Assembly: GCA_964525935.1 (NCBI GenBank) | Contig: CAZGJZ010000012.1 | Coordinates: forward strand, 1-64,000 | Direction: 5' to 3' | Length of the DNA: 64,000 nt | From: UBA2377 sp964525935 | GTDB lineage: Bacteria > Verrucomicrobiota > Verrucomicrobiia > Opitutales > Opitutaceae | In this document: piece after piece, positions 43,573 to 52,403 of the stretch | How positions within the stretch are numbered: position 1 is the first letter of the stretch | How the letters are laid out: each line of letters opens with the position of its first letter | Notes under the pieces: generated by a model | Database searches by the model: none | What the model was told of the DNA's origin: nothing | What the model saw: only the letters and a program-made list of their open reading frames with translations | Position numbers and translations under genes: made by a program

Positions 43573-46185
43573 TCAAAAAAGTGTAAAGATTATGAAAAGA
43601 AGCGAAGCGAGGAGCGCGGAAAGATCGAGGTATCGCGTGGATCCCGAAGCTTTCACCGCCGGCGGGCTCGCAAACACCCCAGTTGAGAGACACGCCAATC
43701 TCAACCCCGACCCGGACGATTTCGCACCGTAACACGTACACCCCGTCCCGTTGAAGTAGTACGACTCATCGCACTCCCGCACCATACAAACCCCCGAGAC
43801 GTTCATCCCGTCCCCGCTTCGCACGCGACACGCCGGCCACTCTCCGTCCTCATCTTCTTCTTCCACCGGCGGCGACGAGGGAGTGACGCACGTCTTATCC
43901 CCGTTCCCCGCAAAGACTCGACCGCCCAAACACGCGTAGGGATGACACGCCATGCGATCCCATTCCCCCGTCTCCGCACAGAAATGAACCCCTATCCCGT
44001 TCTCGTAATCGCACTCCACCGCGAGTTCCGTATCGGTACACGTCCCGTTACACGGAATCTCTTCCAATCCACTTTGGGAGTAGATTGCGAGTGAGAATTC
44101 CTGGGAAGACGCTCCGATGTCGCTCACCGTGATTCGAATCGTCGAGTTTCTCGGGTTGGAAAATCGCACGATCTCGTGATTGTGAAGCGTATCGGTCCGA
44201 GTGTGCATGTTTCCGTACCATGTGGAATTCTCGAAGGCGTTGACGACGAGATCGAGATCGTTCACGAGATAACTTGCGGCCGAGTCGGAACCCATGAAGG
44301 GCGGATCGGTCCATGCGAGAACCACGACGAAATCGGAGAGTGTGCGCGAGGCGTAACACACGCGGTAGTTGTCGCCGGAGGGGACGACGAGATCGTCGAG
44401 TAAGACCCAATTCCGAAGCGGACCAGACCAGAACCCGGGTTTGGGGTGGAATACCCCGAACAATCCCGGGGAAGAGGCGCGAGAGGCGAGCGGATTCGTG
44501 TATAACGACCCCGTCACCGTCGGCCCGACTTGGGAAACCGTATTCGCCATCACCACCGCGCGAATCAAACTGGAACTCGGAACCGTATTGTTTCGCGCGG
44601 TCTCCATGAGTTGGTACAATCTCGCGATGGGAAGCGCGGGCGCGGCCATGCTCGTCCCGCTCGAGAAGCGCATGCGCATGTGCGGGGCGGTATCGGCGTC
44701 GATGACGGGATCCGCGCTCGCGGAGTAGACGTCCACCCCCGCGGTCCAGACGTTCGGCATGGTTCGCCCGTCAATCGTCGTGCCGTACGAGGTGAAACTC
44801 ACCAAATCGTTCCATTGGTATTTCTCGGGTTTCTCGTCCACGTCGTAGTATCGATCGCGATGGCCCTCGGGGGAGATCATCGTCGCACCCACCACGAGAC
44901 AATTCTTACAATTCGCGGGGGAGGTCAACATCGTCGGCCCTCCCGAGTTCCCCGCACTCACGACGTGCGTGAAGTGTCGATTCTCATGTGCGAACGCATC
45001 GAATTGGTATGAGAACGCATCGTACAACGGGGAATCCGAGCCCCACGAGTTCGTCGAGTAGACCGCCCCGTAATTCACGGCCGTCTCGAAGATCCCGATG
45101 AGATTGTCGGGAATCGATAAGGAGTTCGGGGAGGAGATGTCCCCCCCGGAATCCACCACGATGAGTTTCGCCCCCGGATTCATCCCACCCGTAAACGAGG
45201 AAACGGGAAACCCCACGTTGATTCCCGCGGTGTGAGATCCGTGTCCTCGATCGAAATCGCGACGAAACTCCGCGTTCGCCCCCGTCGCAATGTACATTTT
45301 GATTTTGGGATGATCCGAGACGCTCACACTTCCGGGGGGGAAGGCGTTTCCGTAATACGTGACGTACGTCACGGGATGGAGGTAATCGTAGAAGAAGGCG
45401 TGGTTCACATCCACCCCCGTATCGATCGAGACGCCCACGATTCCCGTCCCGTCCGGTAAATCAACCCCCGACTCGTTCAAATATTGTTCGTTGGCGATGC
45501 ACCGAATGTTTCCTTGCGTCGCCGTGTTTTTGATCGTCACGTTGGTGGAATACGGGAGAGAGTGGAGAATGCACGTCGAGTTCACGTCGAGTCGCTTGGT
45601 TCCCCTTCGCACCGGTTGTTTCGACGAGGAGGAGAAGTGGAAGGGAGGGGTGGGATGCCGCAAACTGACGTTTGAGGCGGAGGCGATGAAACGATTACGA
45701 CGAAAAACGAAGGCGTCCGTCTCGACGGCGCTCGTTCGTAAATAACAATCGGTGTTTCGAACGATTTGGTGGAAAGTGCGCTCGGCGGGTTTGAATTTCC
45801 TCGCGAATCGTTTTAATCGATCGAACTGAACCGTTTTCCGTTTCCGAGTCGCCGTTTCGCTTTTCGCGTCGCTTTTCGCGTCGCTTTTCGCTTCGCGCTT
45901 TCGAAGCTTTTTCCCACCGTTTCGATCGGGCGAGGCCGCGTCGTTTAATGCCTCGTCCGAGATCTCGACGCGCGAATACTCCCGAATCGTGTGAGCGTCG
46001 GCCTCGTCGGGGCGTTGCGTGTTCCACACGACGTATTCTCCCATCGGCAACTTCATTTGAACGATTCCGGATTTTCCCGGGGGGACGTACCGTCGCGGTC
46101 GCACCGCCCACAATCGCGCGTCGCATCGCGGCGGCGTCATCATCGTCGATAACCAACAGAGAAGGAGAAGAATGAAAGCGCGCAT
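43573..46185 (-). CDS. Large membrane-anchored subtilisin-like protease
   Basis: An 870-residue type I membrane subtilase. A signal peptide (MRAFILLLLCWLSTMM) and a basic pro-region (about 85-145) precede the catalytic domain. The triad is visible: Asp in VSIDTGVDVNHAF, His in RGHGSHTAG, Ser in SSGTSMAAP; the oxyanion Asn is in SAGNSGG. After it comes a beta-rich domain, with RVCYASRTLSDFVVVLAWTD, like the C-terminal beta-sandwich of KP-43-type subtilases. A Cys-rich segment (CNGTC, CTCYG) and a final hydrophobic segment (LSALLASLLFIIFTLF), likely an anchor, follow. Many N-glycosylation sites fit lumenal passage. Likely roles are processing of virion glycoproteins or host proteins. Confidence 0.93.
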   Translation of the reverse strand: MRAFILLLLCWLSTMMTPPRCDARLWAVRPRRYVPPGKSGIVQMKLPMGEYVVWNTQRPDEADAHTIREYSRVEISDEALNDAASPDRNGGKKLRKREAKSDAKSDAKSETATRKRKTVQFDRLKRFARKFKPAERTFHQIVRNTDCYLRTSAVETDAFVFRRNRFIASASNVSLRHPTPPFHFSSSSKQPVRRGTKRLDVNSTCILHSLPYSTNVTIKNTATQGNIRCIANEQYLNESGVDLPDGTGIVGVSIDTGVDVNHAFFYDYLHPVTYVTYYGNAFPPGSVSVSDHPKIKMYIATGANAEFRRDFDRGHGSHTAGINVGFPVSSFTGGMNPGAKLIVVDSGGDISSPNSLSIPDNLIGIFETAVNYGAVYSTNSWGSDSPLYDAFSYQFDAFAHENRHFTHVVSAGNSGGPTMLTSPANCKNCLVVGATMISPEGHRDRYYDVDEKPEKYQWNDLVSFTSYGTTIDGRTMPNVWTAGVDVYSASADPVIDADTAPHMRMRFSSGTSMAAPALPIARLYQLMETARNNTVPSSSLIRAVVMANTVSQVGPTVTGSLYTNPLASRASSPGLFGVFHPKPGFWSGPLRNWVLLDDLVVPSGDNYRVCYASRTLSDFVVVLAWTDPPFMGSDSAASYLVNDLDLVVNAFENSTWYGNMHTRTDTLHNHEIVRFSNPRNSTIRITVSDIGASSQEFSLAIYSQSGLEEIPCNGTCTDTELAVECDYENGIGVHFCAETGEWDRMACHPYACLGGRVFAGNGDKTCVTPSSPPVEEEDEDGEWPACRVRSGDGMNVSGVCMVRECDESYYFNGTGCTCYGAKSSGSGLRLACLSTGVFASPPAVKASGSTRYLDLSALLASLLFIIFTLF

Positions 46186-46328
46186 ATCGTTCGTTTCTTT
46201 AAAAAGAAAAGTGTTTATTTTTGTATGGAGGGTGAGTCTCGGGATTCATATCCCTCACTCATTCGCTCAGCCACCACCACACAACTTCCCCAAAAACTCG
46301 AGACCGATTTCCACTCAAAAATCGACGA

Positions 46329-48938
46329 ATGAATGAGGAGAAAATGCGAAAGGAACGGCTGCGAGCGTCGCTGAGAGGCCACTCGACCTTCAAGTACTCC
46401 GAGACGCGCGATACGAAAGGGGAGGTCGTTTCCATCCTCGAAAACTCGATGTTTCATGTCCCGATGACATCGGAGACGCGTCGCGCGGCCCTTAACGCGA
46501 TTCGACGCGAAACGGAACTCGACGTCGAGATCCCCGAGGTCTTCTCGTTGAAGTCCTTCGACGCGATTCGGAACCCCGCGCACGCGTCGACGACGCCGTC
46601 GACGACCTCGAACTCGTCTTCTCCCGTTACCGCTTTCGCGACCGCGGCGAATCCGAAAGTGACGATTCAGTTCGTGCCGATGTGTCCGATTCGCGGCGTG
46701 TTTGACACGTGGCGGTGTCGCGTCGTTGCGGAGAAGAAGGGGGGTGGTACCGTATCGCCCTTCTCCCCCCCTTCCTCCTCTTCCACCTCTTCCTCGTCGG
46801 CGACCTCGACCATCGTGGTATCGACGCTCGGCTTTCCCTTCGTGTGTCGCTATTTCGAGTATCGCGTGTCGGGGGTGTTCGTTCGCGACTCGAGGATGAA
46901 CTCGACCGTTTTTCGCGCGGACGTCGCGACGGGAATCGGGATGAAACGACTCGAGTGGAACGCCGAGATTCTCGGGGACATGATGCGCGCGTGTCTCCCC
47001 TCCTCCTCCTCCTCGTCTCCTACCAACTCCGCGACGGCGTTCTCGAGCGCGCCCGTCGCCGCCTCCGCGATTCACATGCAAAAATACCCGACCTTTGCCT
47101 CGTACCGTCCGGTGTACAACGCCTCGTTGAAGACGCACGCGGATGCCGAGACGGTGCGCGAGCTCGACGTTTGGGTGAACGCCTCCCATTTCCTGGAAAA
47201 GTACGTGGCGAGCGGGTTCTCCAACACGATCTTCCACGACGCCACCGTCCCCTTCATACGACACACAAACTACGAGAGGTTGGTGGCGCGACGATGGGAC
47301 GTTCCGTTCGACGTGGACTATCTCGTGAGACGCGGGGAGATTTCCCAGGTCGCGCGCGATTTCCACGCGAAGATGCGCCGCGCGGGATCGATGAAGAAAC
47401 CCGAGAGATTCACCCTCGACGAGATAAAGTTGGGGATCCAACAAAAGGTGTTTTCCCCGGAGTGCGTTCACGGGAAACACCACGTCGCACTCGCCGCAGA
47501 GATTTTCAAGTGTCTCGAGTTGATTCGCGCGGATATCTCGGCGGTCTCCACAACCACGCTCGGTCGTCGCGGCGCGATTTGGGAAGCGTACGATTGCAGC
47601 GGGGAAAAGGCGTGTACGACCCCCTCCGATCGCAAGGCATTCATTCGACGATGGGGACGAATTCACTTGAAAGAGGAGGGAAACCCCGAGTGGTATCGCG
47701 AGTACCATCGCGCCTCCTTCGATTGGTGGATGACGGCCCCGAGCGAATACATCGCGAACGGACTGATGCCGCGCGACGCGCCCAACTCGGTGGAAATCGC
47801 CGCCGCCAACAACAGCGGCTCGAGCGACCACGCCGACAAGAAACAGAAACCGCACCACCACCACCCGTACGTTCTCTTCTTCTTCGACGCGCACCTCGTG
47901 GCCGCGCACAAACTGTGGCAAGTCTTGAATACGACGATGCGACACTACGACAAGATCGAGTGCGTCGTCTTGGTGGGTTCCAATCGGTACCGTCGCGCCG
48001 CACACGAGATTTTGGGATATCGATTCTACTCCGCGCTGGACTACACGTTTGAGTCCAAACGCCTTCCGTTGTTTCCCCATATCGAGTCCGCTCACATATC
48101 GAAATGGTCGAAACTTCTCGACGAGGGGGAGGGGAAATCGACGACTACCTCACAAGACGAAGAAGACGAAAACGACGAATCCCACTTCATGGAGTACGAT
48201 CCGAATCTCACGCGCGCCTCGCTCACCGCGACGAGACGCCGTCGAGCGGTGGTGTGTTTCCCGCTCTTCACCTCGACGAGGGACTTCATCACGGCGATCC
48301 GACGAATCGCGACGGAATCGATGCGCGTGGCCTTCATCAACCACAAACACGACGCGTACCATTCCCCCCCCACGACGATTCACCTCTTCAATCAAACGAC
48401 CTTCATCCCGGATGAGGAATCGCCCGCCGATCCCGATATGAACGCGCGCGCCTTGGCGGGATTCGAGAACCGACTCAAACGTGCCGAGGCGAAACGAATC
48501 GGCGACGACGTTTATGAAGAGTCGATACGAAGACGAATGGGGGCCTCGTCGTTCGGCGAGGACGGCGACGACGATATGGAAAAGGAGGAGGAGGACGAAG
48601 AGGAGATGGAGAATATCGATCCCGAGTTCCATTACGGCATGAAAAGGGGGGTATACGCCCATCGCATCACGTGGAGGAATACGGGGGACTCTTCACCCCG
48701 CTGGTGTTATGAGAGGACGCGAGGGGTCGAGAAGTTGGCGATTGAGGACGTGTGCGATCCGGATCGGTTCGTGGGTCCGATTCCAAACGTCATCGTCCTG
48801 TGCGCGGACGCGATGACGAAGGACAACCACGTTCGGTTCGCGTACGAGGCGTGCGATACGGCGCTGATTCTCGTGGGAATCCCGCTGGACCGCGCGAAGA
48901 GAATCCTGCTTCATCGAGCAAAGTCCGACGCCGAATGA
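46329..48938 (+). CDS. Inactivated RecD2/UL5-like SF1 helicase
   Basis: An 869-residue protein whose order of segments follows RecD2-type superfamily 1 helicases, the group that includes herpesvirus UL5. The N-terminal beta domain resembles the RecD2 OB-like region (TIQFVPM, then YRVSGVFV). A degenerate Walker A position (CVHGKHHVAL, about residue 379) lacks GxGKT. A motif-II-like FFFDAHLVAA (about 520) has Asp-Ala-His instead of Asp-Glu. VVLVGSNRYRR stands where GDPxQLP is expected. Near the end, AHRITWRNTGDSS (about 777) parallels AITVHKSQG, and FAYEACDTALILVG (about 834) parallels YTAVTRAKxLVVLVG, without its Arg finger. Catalytic residues are mostly absent, so it is probably a structural partner of the primase at 57691. 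Confidence 0.55.
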   Translation: MNEEKMRKERLRASLRGHSTFKYSETRDTKGEVVSILENSMFHVPMTSETRRAALNAIRRETELDVEIPEVFSLKSFDAIRNPAHASTTPSTTSNSSSPVTAFATAANPKVTIQFVPMCPIRGVFDTWRCRVVAEKKGGGTVSPFSPPSSSSTSSSSATSTIVVSTLGFPFVCRYFEYRVSGVFVRDSRMNSTVFRADVATGIGMKRLEWNAEILGDMMRACLPSSSSSSPTNSATAFSSAPVAASAIHMQKYPTFASYRPVYNASLKTHADAETVRELDVWVNASHFLEKYVASGFSNTIFHDATVPFIRHTNYERLVARRWDVPFDVDYLVRRGEISQVARDFHAKMRRAGSMKKPERFTLDEIKLGIQQKVFSPECVHGKHHVALAAEIFKCLELIRADISAVSTTTLGRRGAIWEAYDCSGEKACTTPSDRKAFIRRWGRIHLKEEGNPEWYREYHRASFDWWMTAPSEYIANGLMPRDAPNSVEIAAANNSGSSDHADKKQKPHHHHPYVLFFFDAHLVAAHKLWQVLNTTMRHYDKIECVVLVGSNRYRRAAHEILGYRFYSALDYTFESKRLPLFPHIESAHISKWSKLLDEGEGKSTTTSQDEEDENDESHFMEYDPNLTRASLTATRRRRAVVCFPLFTSTRDFITAIRRIATESMRVAFINHKHDAYHSPPTTIHLFNQTTFIPDEESPADPDMNARALAGFENRLKRAEAKRIGDDVYEESIRRRMGASSFGEDGDDDMEKEEEDEEEMENIDPEFHYGMKRGVYAHRITWRNTGDSSPRWCYERTRGVEKLAIEDVCDPDRFVGPIPNVIVLCADAMTKDNHVRFAYEACDTALILVGIPLDRAKRILLHRAKSDAE

Positions 48939-48952
48939 GCGAGCGTTACAAA

Positions 48953-48992
<40 letters not shown>

Positions 48993-49037
48993 GTGGAAAC
49001 GTGTGTGTAAACTGAAATTGAGCGTGAATAAGAAAAC

Positions 49038-50252
49038 ATGGGAAACGCGCCCACCGTCGTCGTCAAACCCGCCAACCGCACGGGGGGGATGATGAGACGA
49101 GCAAAGGTGCACGGAAGCGACGAGGACCGATTCTTCATCGAGTCGGATCGGAACGCTTCTTCCGCGCCCCAACCAAAATACGATCCGCGAGGGTTGGACG
49201 ATTGGTTGTTTGCGACGCAACGCATCTTCTACACGGCGTTTCTCGGGTGTTTCCTGACGGTCGTCTCGATGATTTTCCTGTTTCCGAGCGGGGGGCAGTT
49301 GAACGCCGCCACGATGGTCTTCCTCTCCGTCTTCGTGCGACTCTACACCACCGACACGATCGACGGGGGGGAGGAACAAAAGTCGACCGAGCTCTACCTC
49401 CTCTCGTTTCTCATGATGATTGAGTCGCTCGTCCTCTCGTTTCTCAACACCAACTACAGTCTGACCTACATCCTCGCGATGTTGGCGAATTTGATTCTGA
49501 TGTTTAACGGGATGCTGTATCTCGTCGCCGCGAAGGAGCGCGATCAGTACCAGCTCGCGCAACAAGACCGCATTCGAAAGCGGGAATCGAGAAAAATGCT
49601 TCGGCCGCCTCACCATTCCAAGCGACGGAACGAGTCGGAGTTCGGAGAAGAAGAAGAAGAGGACGACGAAGAGGAGGATGTGTTCGGGAAGGAGGAGGAA
49701 GAGGAAGATGAAGAGAACTCGCGGGGGATGGATTGGGGAAAGGTGTTTAAGAACTTCAGGACGGCCATCGAGCGGAATCGATACTACGACGTGGTGGCAA
49801 TCTCGCTGATGATTGCGCTCGACCTGTTCGGCTTCAACATCGTCTGGTTTTATTGTTTCGCCTATAACGAGTTCGCCCTCGATCTCGAGCGGGAAGCGTC
49901 TCCTCCTCCTCCTCCCCCACCACCTCCCCCCGTCGAAGAGAGGGGGGGCGGTTTCATCAACAGCAGACGACGGAACGGCAGCAGTAGAAGAAGTGGACGC
50001 GGAAGTGAACACGGCAGTGAACACGGATGGGAAGACGTCTCGCGATTCATCCTCCGCGTGTTCTATTACGCGGGGTCGTTCACGTACATTTCGTTGTGCG
50101 TCATCTTCAACGGGATCAACGGAAACAACGACGCGTCCTTCTCCCACGTTTCGTGCTGGCTCCTCCTCTCCGCGCTCCTCGTCGCGACCTTTATCAAGAA
50201 CGGCATGACGATGTGGCGAATCACAAAGGAAGCGAGGTGGTTTTCACCATAA
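49038..50252 (+). CDS. Multi-pass membrane protein with acidic loop, possible N-myristoylation
   Basis: A 404-residue protein with about seven hydrophobic segments (near 63-84, 91-108, 118-138, 142-166, 252-281, 336-360 and 366-388). A long Glu/Asp-rich loop lies in the middle, and polyproline and Arg/Ser/Gly stretches occur between the later segments. The product begins MGNAPT, which fits the N-myristoylation pattern (Gly2, small or hydroxyl residue at position 6). The layout, four segments, charged insert, three segments, is like the product at 8295. A final-helix Lys is present (FIKNGM) but sits at the end of the segment. Function unknown; likely a virion or replication-site membrane protein. 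Confidence 0.75.
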   Translation: MGNAPTVVVKPANRTGGMMRRAKVHGSDEDRFFIESDRNASSAPQPKYDPRGLDDWLFATQRIFYTAFLGCFLTVVSMIFLFPSGGQLNAATMVFLSVFVRLYTTDTIDGGEEQKSTELYLLSFLMMIESLVLSFLNTNYSLTYILAMLANLILMFNGMLYLVAAKERDQYQLAQQDRIRKRESRKMLRPPHHSKRRNESEFGEEEEEDDEEEDVFGKEEEEEDEENSRGMDWGKVFKNFRTAIERNRYYDVVAISLMIALDLFGFNIVWFYCFAYNEFALDLEREASPPPPPPPPPPVEERGGGFINSRRRNGSSRRSGRGSEHGSEHGWEDVSRFILRVFYYAGSFTYISLCVIFNGINGNNDASFSHVSCWLLLSALLVATFIKNGMTMWRITKEARWFSP

Positions 50253-50285
50253 TTTTTTTTTAAACAAACAAACAAATCGATCACC

Positions 50286-50645
50286 ATGTTTACCGATCGC
50301 GTCAAACACGAGAAAGCGGTTCGAAGCGGCTTGAAAACGCTCGCACGGGACTTGTACCACCACGGGAAAAAGGTAAAGAGACAGCGCATCCTCGAGAGAC
50401 TCCAAGCCATTTACCGCGATTTGGAAAAGATGAGCATGTCGGTGGACGAGTTCGAGATGCACATCATCGGCATGGCCTTCAACTCGGGGCGGCTCAAGAT
50501 GCCGAGACTCGGGAAACGATGGCAGAAGATGGCGGAGCTCTCCACCCAATCCCTCCCCACCAAGACCCCCCGCAAGAAGAAGAAGCGCACCTCGACCCCT
50601 CCTCCCGTCCCCTCCTCCACCTCATCATCCACATCAACGACCTGA
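50286..50645 (+). CDS. Small basic protein
   Basis: A 119-residue protein with a helical N-terminal part (about 1-85) rich in Lys and Arg and a tail of Lys then Pro/Ser/Thr. No known domain. The size and charge suggest nucleic-acid binding or a packaged basic protein. The start has a good context (CACCATG). It ends 30 bases before the end of the opposing gene at 50676. Confidence 0.7.
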   Translation: MFTDRVKHEKAVRSGLKTLARDLYHHGKKVKRQRILERLQAIYRDLEKMSMSVDEFEMHIIGMAFNSGRLKMPRLGKRWQKMAELSTQSLPTKTPRKKKKRTSTPPPVPSSTSSSTSTT

Positions 50646-50675
50646 GACCTGAGGGTTCTATTTACCTAAACTTAC

Positions 50676-51242
50676 TTAACAATCGTCCTCGTCGTCGTCG
50701 TCGTCGTCGTCGTTTCGCCCGTTTAACATCGCCCGTCGTTTCGCTTGCGTCAACAGATACGCGTTGGTTTGGCGCTCCCCCTCCTCCTCCTCGTCGTCCT
50801 CCTCGTCGTCGTCGTCATCGGCGTCCACATTCTCCATGCGATTATGGCGACTGTGAATCACCGGCCGCTCGAGTCGAATACGCGCCATCTCCTCGACAAT
50901 GCCGGGCGGGAGCGAGGGCTGTGAGGTGATGATCTCCTCCTTTCCGTCGCCCATCAGCATCTTGAAGAGATCGGGGGTCGTCGTCGCGCACTTGACGAGG
51001 GAATTGTGAACACTCATCGCGTGATTTTTGTGAGTTCCTCCCCCCGAGCGGTCCACTCGTTGAATGAGCTCCGTCAATTCGGGAGGAACGCTCAACGGTT
51101 CGACTTTCATGCGTTCTGGACGTTTGGCTCGCGCGATACGTCTCGAATCGTCGCGTGGAACGAGGCCGGAGGGCCCAGAGGGACGGGCGGATCTGGGGGG
51201 TCGAGAAGAGGAAGACGAAGAAGAAGTGGCGCTGGACTCCAT
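50676..51242 (-). CDS. Small acidic-tailed protein, unknown
   Basis: A 188-residue protein with a Ser/Pro/Arg-rich N-terminus, a short globular middle (about 45-130) and two long Asp/Glu runs, the second at the C-terminus, which ends in Cys. No domain is recognised. The leader on the minus strand contains AAATAAATAAATATACTA, a possible TATA-like sequence, about 30 bases upstream. It lies between the basic protein gene and the protease-scaffold gene, so it may belong to the virion set. Confidence 0.65.
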   Translation of the reverse strand: MESSATSSSSSSSRPPRSARPSGPSGLVPRDDSRRIARAKRPERMKVEPLSVPPELTELIQRVDRSGGGTHKNHAMSVHNSLVKCATTTPDLFKMLMGDGKEEIITSQPSLPPGIVEEMARIRLERPVIHSRHNRMENVDADDDDDEEDDEEEEGERQTNAYLLTQAKRRAMLNGRNDDDDDDDEDDC

Positions 51243-51368
51243 CGAACGATTGATTGATCGGTTTGTTTTTGTGCGCGTAGTATATTTATTTATTTCTGAA
51301 TTCTCACCCCCACTCTTCTCTCTCTCTCTCTGTCTTCAAAAACAATCGTTACGCCACCCTCCTTCATT

Positions 51369-52403
51369 TCACGCCGGTTGCTTGAAACGATCGAGCCTCG
51401 TACCGGGTGGGAGACACGTGTGATCGATCTTTGGGAGTTTCGCCTGAAATCCCTCAGATTCGTAACGCGTGTTGACGGCGGTCGATCCGTTGAACTCGCC
51501 GAACAACTCGTACAAACGAGGATCCTTCTGTTTCGCGTGAATCAGCGCGTTGACGTTCCCGCCCCACATGTGTTTCGCATCCGACACCTGATAACCGGTG
51601 TGAGACGAGGAGGAGGAGGAAGAGGAGGTCGCCGCCGAGGCCGTCGCAATCACCGGGGCGGAGACGGTCGTCGTGACGGTCTTCGCCTCGGGGGAAACGA
51701 GGTGAGTGAGAAGCGGTCCCGCGCCCGTCGTCGCCGGCGCGATGGGGGACGACTCCGACGCCGAGAGAATCGCCGCGAGCGACACGCGATTCGCCGATCC
51801 ACCGGGACGAGTGGGAGTCGTCGTTGCGGATGTGGAAGAAGACGCCGTCGCGGTGGCCGCCGCCGAGCCGATTCGCGCCGTGCTGTTGAGAATGCTGTAA
51901 TTGTCCTTCTCAAACTTGAGACGCTTGTTCTCCTCCACGAGCTCGGCCTCGTGCGCCATGATGTTCTTCGCCGCTTCGCGCTGACGCTTCAACGAGGCGA
52001 CAGCGGTCGCGAATCCGTGCTCGAGCGTTTCGGTCGACACGCTCCCGGCCTTGGCCTCGTTCTCGTACTTATCGAGAATGGGGTTCGCGCGGTCGGCCTC
52101 CCCCGCCGAACTCAGAATCTCGCGCATGTGGTTGATGACCGTGAGACGCTCTTGGCGCTTCTCCTCCTCCACTCGCTCGAGCTCGCGCTGTTCCGCCTCC
52201 GCCTTTTCCTTCTTCATCGCCGCCAACTCGTTCGCCTGTTGCTGTAACGCCAGGATCTCCGCCTTGGTCATTTGAATCGTCTCGGAGTTGGGATCCGCCG
52301 GGGGCGGAACTCCCGCAGGGTTCACACCGGAGGTCGCGGAACTCGATGACGCCTTCGAAGGGTCCGCGCGTTGAAACGTGTGCGAGGCGGTCGTTTGATC
52401 CAT
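51369..52403 (-). CDS. Nested scaffold protein from internal start
   Basis: A possible 344-residue product in the same frame as the protease gene, sharing its end. It starts at the Met of MDQTTASHTF, just after the protease domain and the Thr-rich linker. A TATA-like ATATAATAA lies 65 bases before this ATG (52468-52476), and the codons around it are unusually AT-rich. Herpesviruses use the same design, with a separate promoter for the scaffold inside the protease gene (UL26.5 within UL26). The internal promoter is inferred. Confidence 0.55.
   Translation of the reverse strand: MDQTTASHTFQRADPSKASSSSATSGVNPAGVPPPADPNSETIQMTKAEILALQQQANELAAMKKEKAEAEQRELERVEEEKRQERLTVINHMREILSSAGEADRANPILDKYENEAKAGSVSTETLEHGFATAVASLKRQREAAKNIMAHEAELVEENKRLKFEKDNYSILNSTARIGSAAATATASSSTSATTTPTRPGGSANRVSLAAILSASESSPIAPATTGAGPLLTHLVSPEAKTVTTTVSAPVIATASAATSSSSSSSSHTGYQVSDAKHMWGGNVNALIHAKQKDPRLYELFGEFNGSTAVNTRYESEGFQAKLPKIDHTCLPPGTRLDRFKQPA

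Noticed and set aside
46215..48095. 626-codon minus-strand frame opposite the helicase-like gene
   Set aside because: It is rich in Arg/Gly/His with no domain. The plus-strand product follows the RecD2 order, so this is a shadow.
49038..50252. Heliorhodopsin reading of the seven-pass protein
   Set aside because: Mirusviruses can carry heliorhodopsins, and this protein has about seven segments with a late Lys. The Lys is at the end of the last segment and not in its middle, and large acidic insertions do not fit the compact fold.
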